From: Pseudomaricurvus sp. HS19
GTDB lineage: Bacteria; Pseudomonadota; Gammaproteobacteria; Pseudomonadales; Cellvibrionaceae
Length of the DNA: 64,000 nucleotides
Reading direction: 5' to 3'
NCBI RefSeq assembly: GCF_009857815.1
Contig: NZ_WVVW01000001.1
Coordinates: 1,054,001 to 1,118,000, forward strand
A program made the position numbers and the translations under genes. Each line of letters begins with the position of its first letter. Position 1 is the first letter of the stretch. The notes below the pieces were generated by a model. That model was given only the letters and a program-made list of their open reading frames with translations. It made no database searches and was not told where the DNA came from. This document shows positions 7,742 to 16,353 of this stretch, one piece after another.

Positions 7742-9802
7742 TCAGTGACGCCCGCGAGAGCTTGAAATGGCGGCGCCGGACTGCTGCCGCAGCGCCTGGC
7801 GCATGCGCTTCAACGCAGCCTCCCAGCGCACGGAAGAGACGGGGGCATCGGCGTAAACCTGCTCGTTGTAGAGAGTAACGAACGCCTCTAATGCCGATGC
7901 AATCAACGGGGACTGCTCCCGCCCGGCCACCCGTGCGGCAAACACTGCCGTGCTTTCACCAGGCCTTCTGCGCCAGCCGCGTCGCAACAACAAGCGTTCG
8001 AAGCGCTGATGGTAACGCTGCGCCCCACTCAATGGTTGCGGGCGCGACTGCCACCACAACTGCAGGCTGATCAGTGCCAGCAGGAGGCTACCTCCAAACA
8101 GCACCAGCAGCACCAGCTTTAACGGACTAACGCCGTTCAGCCAGCGGTTCAACAGCCGGTATTGTGCATCCTGATCAAACCCCATTACCGCACGGTGCCA
8201 GTGATAGTTGAGGGAGTCCCACTGCAGCCGCATTTGATCCAGCAGTGGGATATGACGATAGCGCCCCAGCGAGATCACCTCTTCCACCACAGCAGCCTGG
8301 GTGTCTCCCAGGCTGCGACGCACACGCTCCGGCGCCACCGCAGCTGTGGGATCAACCCGCACCCAGCCCCTCTCCGGCAGCCACACCTCGGACCAGGCAT
8401 GGGCGTCGTACTGATGCACTAACCAGTAGCCACCCTGGGCGTTAAACTCTCCACCCAGATAACCCACCACCACGCGTGCCGGGATACCAGCCGCCCGCGC
8501 CATAAACACAAAGCTGCTGGCAAAGTGCTCACAGAATCCCTGCCGCGACTGCCACAGAAACTCATCCACCGAATCCTCCCCCAGCAGCGGTGGCTCCAGG
8601 GTGTAAATAAAGTCCGAGCGATAGAGAGCCAGCAATCGATCGATATAGGCTTCGTCATTGCCACTCTCCTCCCGCCAGCGCTGTGCGGTTTCACGGGCGC
8701 GGGGATTGCCCTGCCCCGGTAACTGCAGCTCGTTGTCGCGGCGCCAGTCAGCCAGTTCAGGCTCCAGCCGGTAGTCGGGATTGCTGGTGACCTGATACTG
8801 CAAACGGCTGCTGACTTCGTCGGCGCTAATCAGGCGTCCGTCCCAGGCCAGGCCAATACCTTCCTGCGCTTCATTGCCCGGGATTACCATATCGAGACTG
8901 AACAACCAGCGCTGCTGGGTGGGCTCCAGAATCACCGAGTATTGAAAGCTTTCACCCAGGGCCTCGCGGTTCTGCAACCAACCCGGCTCACGCTCGAAAC
9001 CCCAGTAAACCGCTGGTTGCAACCGCACATCTGGCTTGCGGTTCTGGCTCCAGCTCTGGCCGTCAAAACGGGACAGCACCAACCCCCTCCAGTACAACTG
9101 CTCCGGTGCCGGTGAGTCGCCCTGGAACGAGGCGCGGAAGGCGACACCGCCGGAACGGGCCAGCTTGCTGACATCGCCCGGCGACAGGTGATCACTGACC
9201 CCGGTCCTGGCTATCTGGGTGGGATTGGGCACACTCCACAGGCTGCCGATACGCGGCATCACCACAAACATCAGTATCATCAGCGGCAGGGCGTGCAGCA
9301 TCAGCCGTCCCGCCAGTCGCAAGCTGCGGGCGGCGCGGTCACTGCCTGCACGCTGCTGAATCGACAACAAAGCCGTCACCGCCAACAGCACACAACCGAT
9401 GGCGTAGAGGGAAATCAACAACTCCTGCGCAAACAGGAACTGCACGCCGATAAGGAAGAAATTGAGAAACACCAGCAACAGGGCATCGCGGCGACGCTGC
9501 ATCTCCAGTTGCTTCAGCAACACCGCACAGATCAGCAGCGACACCATGGGCTCCAGCCCGAGCATGGTGCGGAAGGAGAACAACAAGCCCGCAACACAGC
9601 CGCCGGTCAACGCCACCTTCAGCATCCGTCCAGGCATCGGCCAACGGCCGCGAAACTCCTGCAGGCGCCACACCAGCACACCGGTCCAGATCAGCGGCAA
9701 CCAGAACGGCAATGACCAGTAGAGGGGCAACAGCGCCGCCCCCTGGGCGGCGATCAACCACAACAGGCTGTTGCGCGGCAGCAGAAAACGCTCCGCCGTC
9801 AT
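7742..9802 (-). CDS. tgpA: TgpA-type transmembrane transglutaminase (DUF3488/transglutaminase-like)
   Basis: A 686-residue membrane protein. The ATG at 9802 overlaps the DUF58 stop in an ATGA arrangement, so translation is coupled. The N-terminal about 180 residues carry six or so hydrophobic helices (DUF3488). A periplasmic transglutaminase-like domain follows with the catalytic cysteine in RQGFCEHFASSF (about residue 424) and the histidine in HQYDAHAWSEVW, then GWVRVDPTAAV. One more helix (LKLVLLVLFGGSLLLALI) and a cytoplasmic DUF4129-like tail finish the protein. TgpA is essential in Pseudomonas aeruginosa, with a role in envelope integrity. Confidence 0.92.
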   Translation of the reverse strand: MTAERFLLPRNSLLWLIAAQGAALLPLYWSLPFWLPLIWTGVLVWRLQEFRGRWPMPGRMLKVALTGGCVAGLLFSFRTMLGLEPMVSLLICAVLLKQLEMQRRRDALLLVFLNFFLIGVQFLFAQELLISLYAIGCVLLAVTALLSIQQRAGSDRAARSLRLAGRLMLHALPLMILMFVVMPRIGSLWSVPNPTQIARTGVSDHLSPGDVSKLARSGGVAFRASFQGDSPAPEQLYWRGLVLSRFDGQSWSQNRKPDVRLQPAVYWGFEREPGWLQNREALGESFQYSVILEPTQQRWLFSLDMVIPGNEAQEGIGLAWDGRLISADEVSSRLQYQVTSNPDYRLEPELADWRRDNELQLPGQGNPRARETAQRWREESGNDEAYIDRLLALYRSDFIYTLEPPLLGEDSVDEFLWQSRQGFCEHFASSFVFMARAAGIPARVVVGYLGGEFNAQGGYWLVHQYDAHAWSEVWLPERGWVRVDPTAAVAPERVRRSLGDTQAAVVEEVISLGRYRHIPLLDQMRLQWDSLNYHWHRAVMGFDQDAQYRLLNRWLNGVSPLKLVLLVLFGGSLLLALISLQLWWQSRPQPLSGAQRYHQRFERLLLRRGWRRRPGESTAVFAARVAGREQSPLIASALEAFVTLYNEQVYADAPVSSVRWEAALKRMRQALRQQSGAAISSSRGRH

Positions 9803-10833
9803 AACAGACTCCCGCCAACCACCGCGGACTGCGGCTGGCAGCGGTAGAGCGCCAGCTGGCGCAGTAAACGCTGGCGATGCTCCACCCCCTGACCCGGTGC
9901 CAGCTCCACACCGGGCAGCCGCAAACCGAACACGGTGTTGCTGGCCGACAGTTGCAACACCCAATGGCACAGACGGGACAGGCGCGCCTCCAGGCCTGTG
10001 CCGGGCATGGCATCGTAATCCAGCCACACCACTCTCGACTGCTGGCTGCTGTACTCTTTCACATGCAGGCCCTGGCCGCGGGCGTAGTGCTTCCAGGCGA
10101 TATGACGCAGTGATTCGCCCTGTTGGTAGCCACGAAAGCCGTAGAAGTCCTCAGCCCCCGGATCGGATACCAGCTTGCCCTCCTCGCCAGCGGCGGCCGT
10201 TTGCGGCAGCTCCCCGCCAGCCAGAGGGCGCGGGTAGACAAGTATGGGCTGGTCCAGCACGACCCAGCTCCAGCAGCGAATCAGTCCCAGCGGAAAACGG
10301 CTCTCCACCCGTAAGCGCGGCGGCTGGTACCAGCCCCGTTGCAGGCCCGGCGTAAACAGCTTCAGGCGTACCGAGGTGGTGTCCAGCAGGTCCACCCAAC
10401 TCTCGTTACCCTCGCCCAGCGCCAGCCGCAGGGCCTCCTTGCGCCGGCCGGGAGAACAGGAAACCACCAGTTCCAGCTCGCCGTCTTCACCCAGGAAACA
10501 AGGCGCACTTCCCACCACCTCGATGTGCAGTCCGGTCATGTTGAAGAAGGTGTGGTGAATGCACACCACAAACAGTGCCGCGAGAAAAAAGGCGAGCGCC
10601 AGCACCAGGTTGTTGTCGTAATTGGTACCGGTAAGCCACAACAGCACCACCACCAGCAGGAAGCCGTAGCCGGCCCGGGAAGGCATGATAAACAGGCGGC
10701 GGTTATTGAGGGTGTGGCTGCGCGCCGGCTGCAGGCGCGAGGCCAGCCAGCGATCGAAGCGATGTTGGTAGAAACGTCTCAAGCCGGCAAAAATCGACGG
10801 TGGGCTGCGGTGGGCTGCAGGGTTCTGACTCAT
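9799..10833 (-). CDS. DUF58 domain protein
   Basis: About 344 residues from the ATG at 10833; an in-frame GTG at 10851 would add six residues but has no clear ribosome site. Two membrane helices near residues 40-85 (YGFLLVVVLLWLTGTNYDNNLVLALAFFLAAL by position) are followed by the DUF58 region with the typical RGYQQGESLRHIAWKHYARG and a von Willebrand-like WLDYDAMPG. It overlaps tgpA by 4 bases. DUF58 and TgpA usually follow a MoxR AAA+ ATPase; none is here, since the divergent neighbour is yjaG. Confidence 0.9.
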   Translation of the reverse strand: MSQNPAAHRSPPSIFAGLRRFYQHRFDRWLASRLQPARSHTLNNRRLFIMPSRAGYGFLLVVVLLWLTGTNYDNNLVLALAFFLAALFVVCIHHTFFNMTGLHIEVVGSAPCFLGEDGELELVVSCSPGRRKEALRLALGEGNESWVDLLDTTSVRLKLFTPGLQRGWYQPPRLRVESRFPLGLIRCWSWVVLDQPILVYPRPLAGGELPQTAAAGEEGKLVSDPGAEDFYGFRGYQQGESLRHIAWKHYARGQGLHVKEYSSQQSRVVWLDYDAMPGTGLEARLSRLCHWVLQLSASNTVFGLRLPGVELAPGQGVEHRQRLLRQLALYRCQPQSAVVGGSLL

Positions 10834-10984
10834 CAAGGATTCCGATACCACCGGCGGCGCGACCAGGGACTGTCCGCACGATCCGGATTTGCTATGATGC
10901 GCGGCGGCCGCTGGCCACCCATTACAAGCTGAGCGTTACAACCTACACTTCAAGCCACACACCGGCTGTTACAGGAGCCCGATT

Positions 10985-11575
10985 ATGGCAGTTCACTCCG
11001 GCGATCGCGAACACTGGAACCGGATCGCGCTGATCACCGCGCTGGCGGAACGCCACTATGGCAACTATGCACTCTACTGTGACCTGACCGGACAGCAGGA
11101 GCTGGCGGAGCAGTGGCGCAAAAACCTTAACAAGGTATGGGAATACCTGGCGGGCCAGCTCAACTCCATGAAGAACCTGGAAAAAGCCCTGCTGAGCATG
11201 GACGAGTTGACGCCCGAACCGGACGAGGAGGATGGCTACGGTGTCTATCCCGCCCAGGACGCCTGCCTGCTGCTGACCAGCGCCCTGCAGATGATCCTCG
11301 ACAACAGCATCGACGATGTGGAGACCGCCTGTGGCCTGTCGCTGCAAACCGTCGCACAGTTTGTCGCCTTCAGTCAGGAGCTGGAGCTGGATGACGCCAT
11401 GGACAACCCCCAGGTACAGCAGCATCCACTCTACCAACAGGAAGTGGATCTGCAGCAGTACCTGGACGGATTCCTTCAGCAATCCCGGGACCCCTCAGAA
11501 CTGATCAAGGAGTTGCGGCGGGAACTGCGGGACTATGACTGCAGCAACCTGGGAATCGAATTACCACCCCAGTGA
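10985..11575 (+). CDS. yjaG: YjaG family protein (DUF416)
   Basis: A 196-residue cytosolic all-helical protein, the same length as E. coli YjaG. Signatures include LTALAERHYGNYALYC-like text near residue 20, WEYLAGQLNSMKNLEK and YGVYPAQDACLLLTSAL, ending RELRDYDCSNLGIEL. The function of DUF416 is unknown. AGGAG lies 9 bases before the ATG. It is divergent from the DUF58-tgpA operon and convergent with pilU, so it is probably monocistronic. Confidence 0.9.
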   Translation: MAVHSGDREHWNRIALITALAERHYGNYALYCDLTGQQELAEQWRKNLNKVWEYLAGQLNSMKNLEKALLSMDELTPEPDEEDGYGVYPAQDACLLLTSALQMILDNSIDDVETACGLSLQTVAQFVAFSQELELDDAMDNPQVQQHPLYQQEVDLQQYLDGFLQQSRDPSELIKELRRELRDYDCSNLGIELPPQ

Positions 11576-11598
11576 CAGCCGGGAACTGCCAGGGCTAA

Positions 11599-12816
11599 TC
11601 AGAGATCGGGAAATTCGCTTTTTCCAAACTTCACCTGACCGCCCTGCTCGCGCTCGGCCCGCTCCTCGTCGGTCTCCTCCAGCGACAGGCTGAAACCGGA
11701 GCTGAGGCCTGCACTGCCGGACTCCTCTTCAACCTCTTCCTCCACCAGCGTACCACCCTGACGGTCGAGCTTGATGCGCAGGCGCAGGTTGTTGGCGGAG
11801 TCGGCATTCTTGATCGCCTCTTCCTCTGTGATGCGCCCCTCCTTGAAGAGTTTGAACAGGGCCGCATCAAAGGTTTGCATGCCGAGGTTTTCCGACTTCT
11901 CCATGATCTCCTTGATCTCATGGAAGTCACCACGCTTGACCAGCTCCTCAATGGTCTTGGTACCCAGCAACACCTCCACCGCGGCGCAACGTTTCCCATC
12001 CACGGTTTTCACCAGGCGCTGTGACACAAACGCGCGCAGGTTCTGGCCCAGACCCAGCAGCAACTGCGGCCGGCGCTCTTCGGGGAAAAGGTTAACGATA
12101 CGTTCCAGCGCCTGGTTGGCATTGTTGGCGTGCAGCGTGGAGATCGCCAGGTGACCGGTTTCGGCAAAGGTCAGGGCGTGCTCCATGGTTTCGCGGTCGC
12201 GGATCTCACCGATCAGAATTACATCCGGCGCCTGACGCAGGGTGTTGATGAGGGCGTTATGAAAGCTGCGGGTATCCACACCCACCTCGCGCTGGTTCAC
12301 GATGCACTTCTTGTGCTTGTGCACATACTCCACCGGATCCTCGATGGTGATGATATGGCCACCGCTGGTGCTGTTACGGTGATCAATCAATGCTGCCAGC
12401 GAGGTGGATTTACCGGAACCGGTGCCCCCCACAAACAGGATAAGGCCGCGCTTGGCCTCCACCACATCCTTGAGGATCGGTGGCAGTTTGAGGTCTTCAA
12501 ACTGCGGAATTTCGGTATTGATATTCCGCGCCACAATGGAGACTTCGTTGCGCTGGCGGAAGATATTGATACGGAAGCGCCCCACCCCCGGCAGCGAAAT
12601 GGCCAGGTTCATCTCCAGGTCCTGCTGGAATTTCTCCCGCTGCTCATCATCCATGATGGCGTGGGCCACCTCGGCAATCTGGCCGGAGCGCAGCGGCTCT
12701 TTCCCCAATGGCTTCAGCACCCCCTGAAACTTGCCGCACGGAGGCGCCCCGGTGCTCAAATACAGATCCGAACCGTCGTTTTTTGCCAGGACCTGCAGAT
12801 ACTGCTCAATATTCAC
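11599..12816 (-). CDS. pilU: Type IV pilus retraction ATPase, PilU type
   Basis: A 405-residue PilT/VirB11-family ATPase. It starts at a GTG (12816) with GGGGTG 6 bases upstream; an ATG four bases earlier is out of frame. N-terminal PAS-like region, then Walker A GGTGSGKST at residues 130-138, the Asp box TIEDPVEYVHKHKKC, Walker B DVILIGEIRDRETMEHAL and the His box TGHLAISTLHANNA. The long acidic C-terminal tail and the HKHKKC form fit PilU better than PilT. It powers or assists pilus retraction at the inner membrane. pilT, usually the neighbour, is absent here. Confidence 0.88.
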   Translation of the reverse strand: MNIEQYLQVLAKNDGSDLYLSTGAPPCGKFQGVLKPLGKEPLRSGQIAEVAHAIMDDEQREKFQQDLEMNLAISLPGVGRFRINIFRQRNEVSIVARNINTEIPQFEDLKLPPILKDVVEAKRGLILFVGGTGSGKSTSLAALIDHRNSTSGGHIITIEDPVEYVHKHKKCIVNQREVGVDTRSFHNALINTLRQAPDVILIGEIRDRETMEHALTFAETGHLAISTLHANNANQALERIVNLFPEERRPQLLLGLGQNLRAFVSQRLVKTVDGKRCAAVEVLLGTKTIEELVKRGDFHEIKEIMEKSENLGMQTFDAALFKLFKEGRITEEEAIKNADSANNLRLRIKLDRQGGTLVEEEVEEESGSAGLSSGFSLSLEETDEERAEREQGGQVKFGKSEFPDL

Positions 12817-13016
12817 TCATTCACCCCAAAACTTGATCAAAAATGCCACCCCTCTGACAGAGGTGGTCACAACCGTTAAGGAATAACCAAATCAGTCCGA
12901 AAATGCCAGCCCAATCTGTCAGGTGAAACTGCAGTTCGCTGCGGTTGAAGCGGTGGCGGCATTCCAATAGGCTGACAGCTCACCCCGCAGTCCAAAATCA
13001 ACAGGATTACACCGGT

Positions 13017-13454
13017 ATGAACTCACTACGGCTGCAGTGGCAGACCGGCCCTGAAAGCAAGCCCCGTAATGAGGGCAAGCCCCGCCTGCAGGTACTCATC
13101 AATGATCAGCCGCTCACCGACCTGGTCAGCGACTTCGAAGTCACCCAGGGCTACAGCCACTTCGGCGATGAGTTTTTGCTGCCGGAGGATGTGCAGTGGT
13201 ATTCACTGGATAGCTGGCAACAGAGCTCGGAACCGGGCAAACGCCGTATCGTCCTGCTGGGCTGCAGCTGTGGCGATGTGGACTGCTCCACCTTCTACGC
13301 CGATACCTTCTGCCAGGATGGCTGGATCCACTGGCAGTTCGGCGGCTGGCCGGAGCGCGACTACAGCGCTTTTCCCACTTTCTGGTTTGAGCAGGAGGCC
13401 TACAAGCAGCAAGTGGAGATTATTCCGGACTACCTCAACAACATAAGGCCGTAA
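13017..13454 (+). CDS. Conserved hypothetical protein with CSCGDVDC motif
   Basis: About 145 residues from the ATG at 13017 (AGGA about 10 bases upstream). I do not recognise a named family. It has a compact cysteine motif, LLGCSCGDVDCSTF, that could bind metal or form a disulfide, and is rich in Trp and Phe (WIHWQFGGWPERDY). Small bacterial proteins with a similar C-x-CG-x(2)-GC motif exist without known function. No signal peptide. The next gene starts 2 bases after its stop, so the two form an operon. Confidence 0.75.
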   Translation: MNSLRLQWQTGPESKPRNEGKPRLQVLINDQPLTDLVSDFEVTQGYSHFGDEFLLPEDVQWYSLDSWQQSSEPGKRRIVLLGCSCGDVDCSTFYADTFCQDGWIHWQFGGWPERDYSAFPTFWFEQEAYKQQVEIIPDYLNNIRP

Positions 13455-13456
13455 AC

Positions 13457-14515
13457 ATGAACCCGTTGCACAACGCTATTATCAAACGCCAGCACGAACA
13501 GCTGGCCAAACTGCTGGCAGCGGGTGCCGACACCAGCGTTCTCACCGCCAACGGTCGTAACGCCCGGGAACTGGCCGAGTTTGTCGGCAACCTGCCGGCG
13601 CTGGTGTTACTGGAGGGGGAACAGGTGCTGCTCAACGCGCCTGACAGCGCCTGGGTAGATGCCCTGCGCCGCGGCGATTACCAGCTGGAGGATATCCCCG
13701 CTGAGCGCCTGACCGCAGAGCTGTGTGATGAAGTGCTGCTGGCCACGCCACAGAGACTGCAAGAGCTGCCGGCAGACTATCGCCAGCCTGCAATCCTCCG
13801 CGAGCGCTGCCGCCGGAACCCCGCCCTGCTCAAGGTGTTACCCGCTGAGTTGCTGGGCAACCCCGAGTTCTATCGTCCACTGCTGCCTGACCTGGCACTG
13901 GATAAGTGGCCCCGCCCCTGGCCACAGGAGATGATTGACCATGCTTTGCAACTTGACCCCGGGAGCTACACCGACCTGACAGATAACGACAAAACCGCAG
14001 CCCGTTCACTGGACTACATTCGCTTTAACAGTAATGGCCTCTGGCGGGTGCCTGAAGCCCAACGCAATTATGAGCTCTGTCTTGCCGCCATGCAGTCTGG
14101 CTATGCACTTGATCAGGTGCCCTCGCACCTGCTGGACGACAGGCTGACCCGGCTGGCGGTGAGCAACCTGCAACGACTGATGGCAAACTACAGCCGCTCT
14201 GACCTGCTCACCAGCCGCCTCTCTCTGCCGGCACTCTCCGCCGAGCTGCTGGCCCTGATACCACCCGCTGAGCGGAGCTACGGTATCTGCCTGGCCGCCG
14301 CAGCCTGGGACTGCCACGCCTTGCAGTATGTCCCGGAGCAACACAAGACCCTGGAACTGTGCTGTGCGGTACTGAACGACAGGGAGCTGATCGGAATGCA
14401 GATTAACGACATCTGCGAGATGATTCCCGAGTCCCTGAGAGACCAGGTACTGGCCCAGGCCAACTTCCAGCACCATATACAACCCGGGGAATTCGAGGAT
14501 TTGGATTGGGACTAG
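13457..14515 (+). CDS. Ankyrin-start, helical-repeat hypothetical protein (DUF4116-like)
   Basis: A 352-residue soluble protein. Residues 1-45 resemble one ankyrin repeat (HNAIIKRQHEQLAKLLAAGAD, by position). The rest is built of short helical repeats of the kind seen in DUF4116 proteins: YELCLAAMQSGYALDQVPSH, YGICLAAAAWDCHALQYVPE, LELCCAVLNDRELIGMQ. Such repeats suggest a protein-protein interaction surface; the partner is unknown. Start is 2 bases after the preceding stop. Acidic C-terminus EFEDLDWD. Confidence 0.75.
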   Translation: MNPLHNAIIKRQHEQLAKLLAAGADTSVLTANGRNARELAEFVGNLPALVLLEGEQVLLNAPDSAWVDALRRGDYQLEDIPAERLTAELCDEVLLATPQRLQELPADYRQPAILRERCRRNPALLKVLPAELLGNPEFYRPLLPDLALDKWPRPWPQEMIDHALQLDPGSYTDLTDNDKTAARSLDYIRFNSNGLWRVPEAQRNYELCLAAMQSGYALDQVPSHLLDDRLTRLAVSNLQRLMANYSRSDLLTSRLSLPALSAELLALIPPAERSYGICLAAAAWDCHALQYVPEQHKTLELCCAVLNDRELIGMQINDICEMIPESLRDQVLAQANFQHHIQPGEFEDLDWD

Positions 14516-14913
14516 CCCCCCTCTCCCGCCCCTCCGGACGGTCCAGATGGCCCTTGCCCCACATCCTCCCCCTGATAACCCAGGCAACGACGAACCCTGA
14601 CCAGCAAAAAAATTGATCCAGAGCATTGACGAACCAGCGGGAAAACGTCTCAATATAGGGGCAAAGTGTGAGCCGTGTCTCACACATCAGACGCCGACCC
14701 ATAGCTGGATGACAAAGTCAGTCTGCGGCTCCGGTCCAGCGTGAGCGCCCTGACAATCGAAGGCGTAAGCGCCCATTCAACCAAACAGGCCCAAGAGCCT
14801 GTACAGACAAAAAAGCCAGGGACGGATCTGATAATCAGCCCCCGGTAAGTAACACCTGAGAGAGCAAGCCAGAACCCGTTCAACGAAAACCGTTAAACCC
14901 GAGGCACACTGCT
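14516..14913. other. Intergenic gap, no recognised element
   Basis: About 400 bases between two plus-strand hypothetical genes. I see no RNA gene, no clear terminator and no credible coding frame. Minus-strand open frames here are the antisense shadow of the preceding gene. Confidence 0.45.
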
Positions 14914-15330
14914 ATGATCCGGATTGGTTGGCCACAACGATTCAAGCGTAAACCACCGGTCCCCCTGGCCCGCCAGCCCTCTTCCACTCCCTCCGATACA
15001 CCTACACACCATTCGCTGACCCGCCATGTAGACGCGGAACTCGCCCGACAACAACAGACCGTATTCAACCGCTCCTATCAGCAACCCCAGGACTCTTACT
15101 GCACTGAGCTGGGACTTGCCGCCCTGGAGCAGTGCGCCATCATCCTCGCCCCTCTCAGCGAACAGGAGAGTCTGGGGGATTACACCCGCCGGGTCATGAT
15201 GGAGCTGAATGCCCTGGAGGAAAACTACGCAGCCTTCGGTTGCGACACCGAAGGCAACGGCCTGGCCGTCGTGCATCACATGAATCTGTTTATACAGGCA
15301 AAAGCCAAAGCACTGTCTCCTTCCCAATAG
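14914..15330 (+). CDS. Hypothetical protein, 138 residues
   Basis: Not recognised. The first about 40 residues are basic and Pro/Ser/Thr-rich (likely disordered), followed by a helical part with SLGDYTRRVMMELNALEENY and HHMNLFIQAKAKAL. Codon use looks like that of its neighbours, and the gene is closed 22 bases before a strong terminator, which supports a real gene. No signal peptide or membrane segment. Confidence 0.55.
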   Translation: MIRIGWPQRFKRKPPVPLARQPSSTPSDTPTHHSLTRHVDAELARQQQTVFNRSYQQPQDSYCTELGLAALEQCAIILAPLSEQESLGDYTRRVMMELNALEENYAAFGCDTEGNGLAVVHHMNLFIQAKAKALSPSQ

Positions 15331-15352
15331 ACCGCCGACGCTCAAGCGAAAA

Positions 15353-15402
15353 CGACAGGCATAAAAAAACCGGGCAACAGCCCGGTTTTTTTATGCCTGT
15401 CG
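15353..15402. terminator. Bidirectional terminator with 23-bp perfect inverted repeat
   Basis: Arms at 15353-15375 and 15380-15402 are perfectly complementary around an AACA loop. The GC core CCGGGC/GCCCGG is flanked by A7 and T7, and by an outer CGACAGGCAT/ATGCCTGTCG. It sits between convergent genes and can terminate both. Confidence 0.93.
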
Positions 15403-15417
15403 CGATTATGCAGCCAC

Positions 15418-15759
15418 TCAGCAGTTGCCTTTTTTCGCCTGCCCCGGCGGACAGAAGTGGCCACCCTCATGACGGCGCTCGTAATGTCTGTGGCGATCGT
15501 CGTAATAGCGGGAATCATCGCGACGGTAACGCTCGTGACCGCCATCGCGATCGTCTTTGGTGTTAATTGCCGTACCCGCGGCACCGCCAATGGCTCCACC
15601 GAGTATAGCCCCATCACGACCACCTACTTCATTACCTACTGCCGCGCCGATAGCACCACCCAGGGCACCACCGATGGCAGCGTCCGCCGTACTGCCGGCA
15701 AATGCGTTGGCAGAAGCAACGCCCAAAGCCAAACCTGCAATCAAAAGCTTGATATTCAT
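15418..15759 (-). CDS. Glycine-zipper envelope protein, exported
   Basis: A 113-residue protein with signal peptide MNIKLLIAGLALGVASANAFA. Start at 15759 is supported by GGAGATCC just upstream. Mature residues 22-70 are glycine-zipper repeats (AIGGALGGAIGAAVGN, AILGGAIGGAAGTA), typical of small periplasmic or outer-membrane stress proteins. They are followed by a charged Arg/His/Asp/Tyr-rich tail (RHRHYERRHEGGH) and a terminal CPPGQAKKGNC with two cysteines. Function unknown. Confidence 0.82.
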   Translation of the reverse strand: MNIKLLIAGLALGVASANAFAGSTADAAIGGALGGAIGAAVGNEVGGRDGAILGGAIGGAAGTAINTKDDRDGGHERYRRDDSRYYDDRHRHYERRHEGGHFCPPGQAKKGNC

Positions 15760-16353
15760 ATCCGGATCTCCCCCGTCTTGTCTCTTGCTGGCACGGAGTA
15801 TGACCAAACTGCAGGGACTTTTCTCCCGGGCTGTGGGCACCAACGTGCAAATCTGAGAATTCCACCACTCTCTGTCGGCAAAGGATTGAAGCAGATCACA
15901 AAGGGAATAATGCGCCAATCACCTAACCGGGTAGCAGGAGGAATAAAGCCGGATTACCCCGGCAAGGAACGAAGGGCAGTCAGTACACGCCAATGCCAGG
16001 GGTTAACCGATTTCCCGTAAGGCGGCTATAATCAGTCTGGGCAGTTGCAGAACGCTATTCCGCTTTGACTATGTACTGCCCGGTTTCCAATAGTCAGCTA
16101 CGGGCTGGCTTATCTTTGCAGGCAGTGTAATGCCTGCTCATAAGCGCTGTTTTTCAGACAGCGGAAGTACCTGCGTTGCAGTGCAGCGCAATCACAATTC
16201 GATTGTACATACGTGGTGGGGTAAGCCTGCGTCGACCGGTATCAACTCAACCATACCTGTCATCAGCACACCTGCCGGTGTATCACCTTCACCACTGCGT
16301 CATGCGCCCGCGGCCATGCACTCCGTTCACCGCCTGAAGAGCTGAGCAGGAAA
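15760..16353. other. Intergenic gap before the porin gene
   Basis: About 590 bases containing the promoter region of the glycine-zipper gene (left) and the leader of the porin gene (right). A 71-codon frame at 16130-16345 ends 8 bases before the porin start but has no family features and an unconvincing composition; I do not call it. No known riboswitch was recognised. Confidence 0.4.

Noticed and set aside
16130-16345. Short open frame of 71 codons just before the porin gene
   Set aside because: No ribosome site, no family features, and leader-like composition; kept as intergenic.
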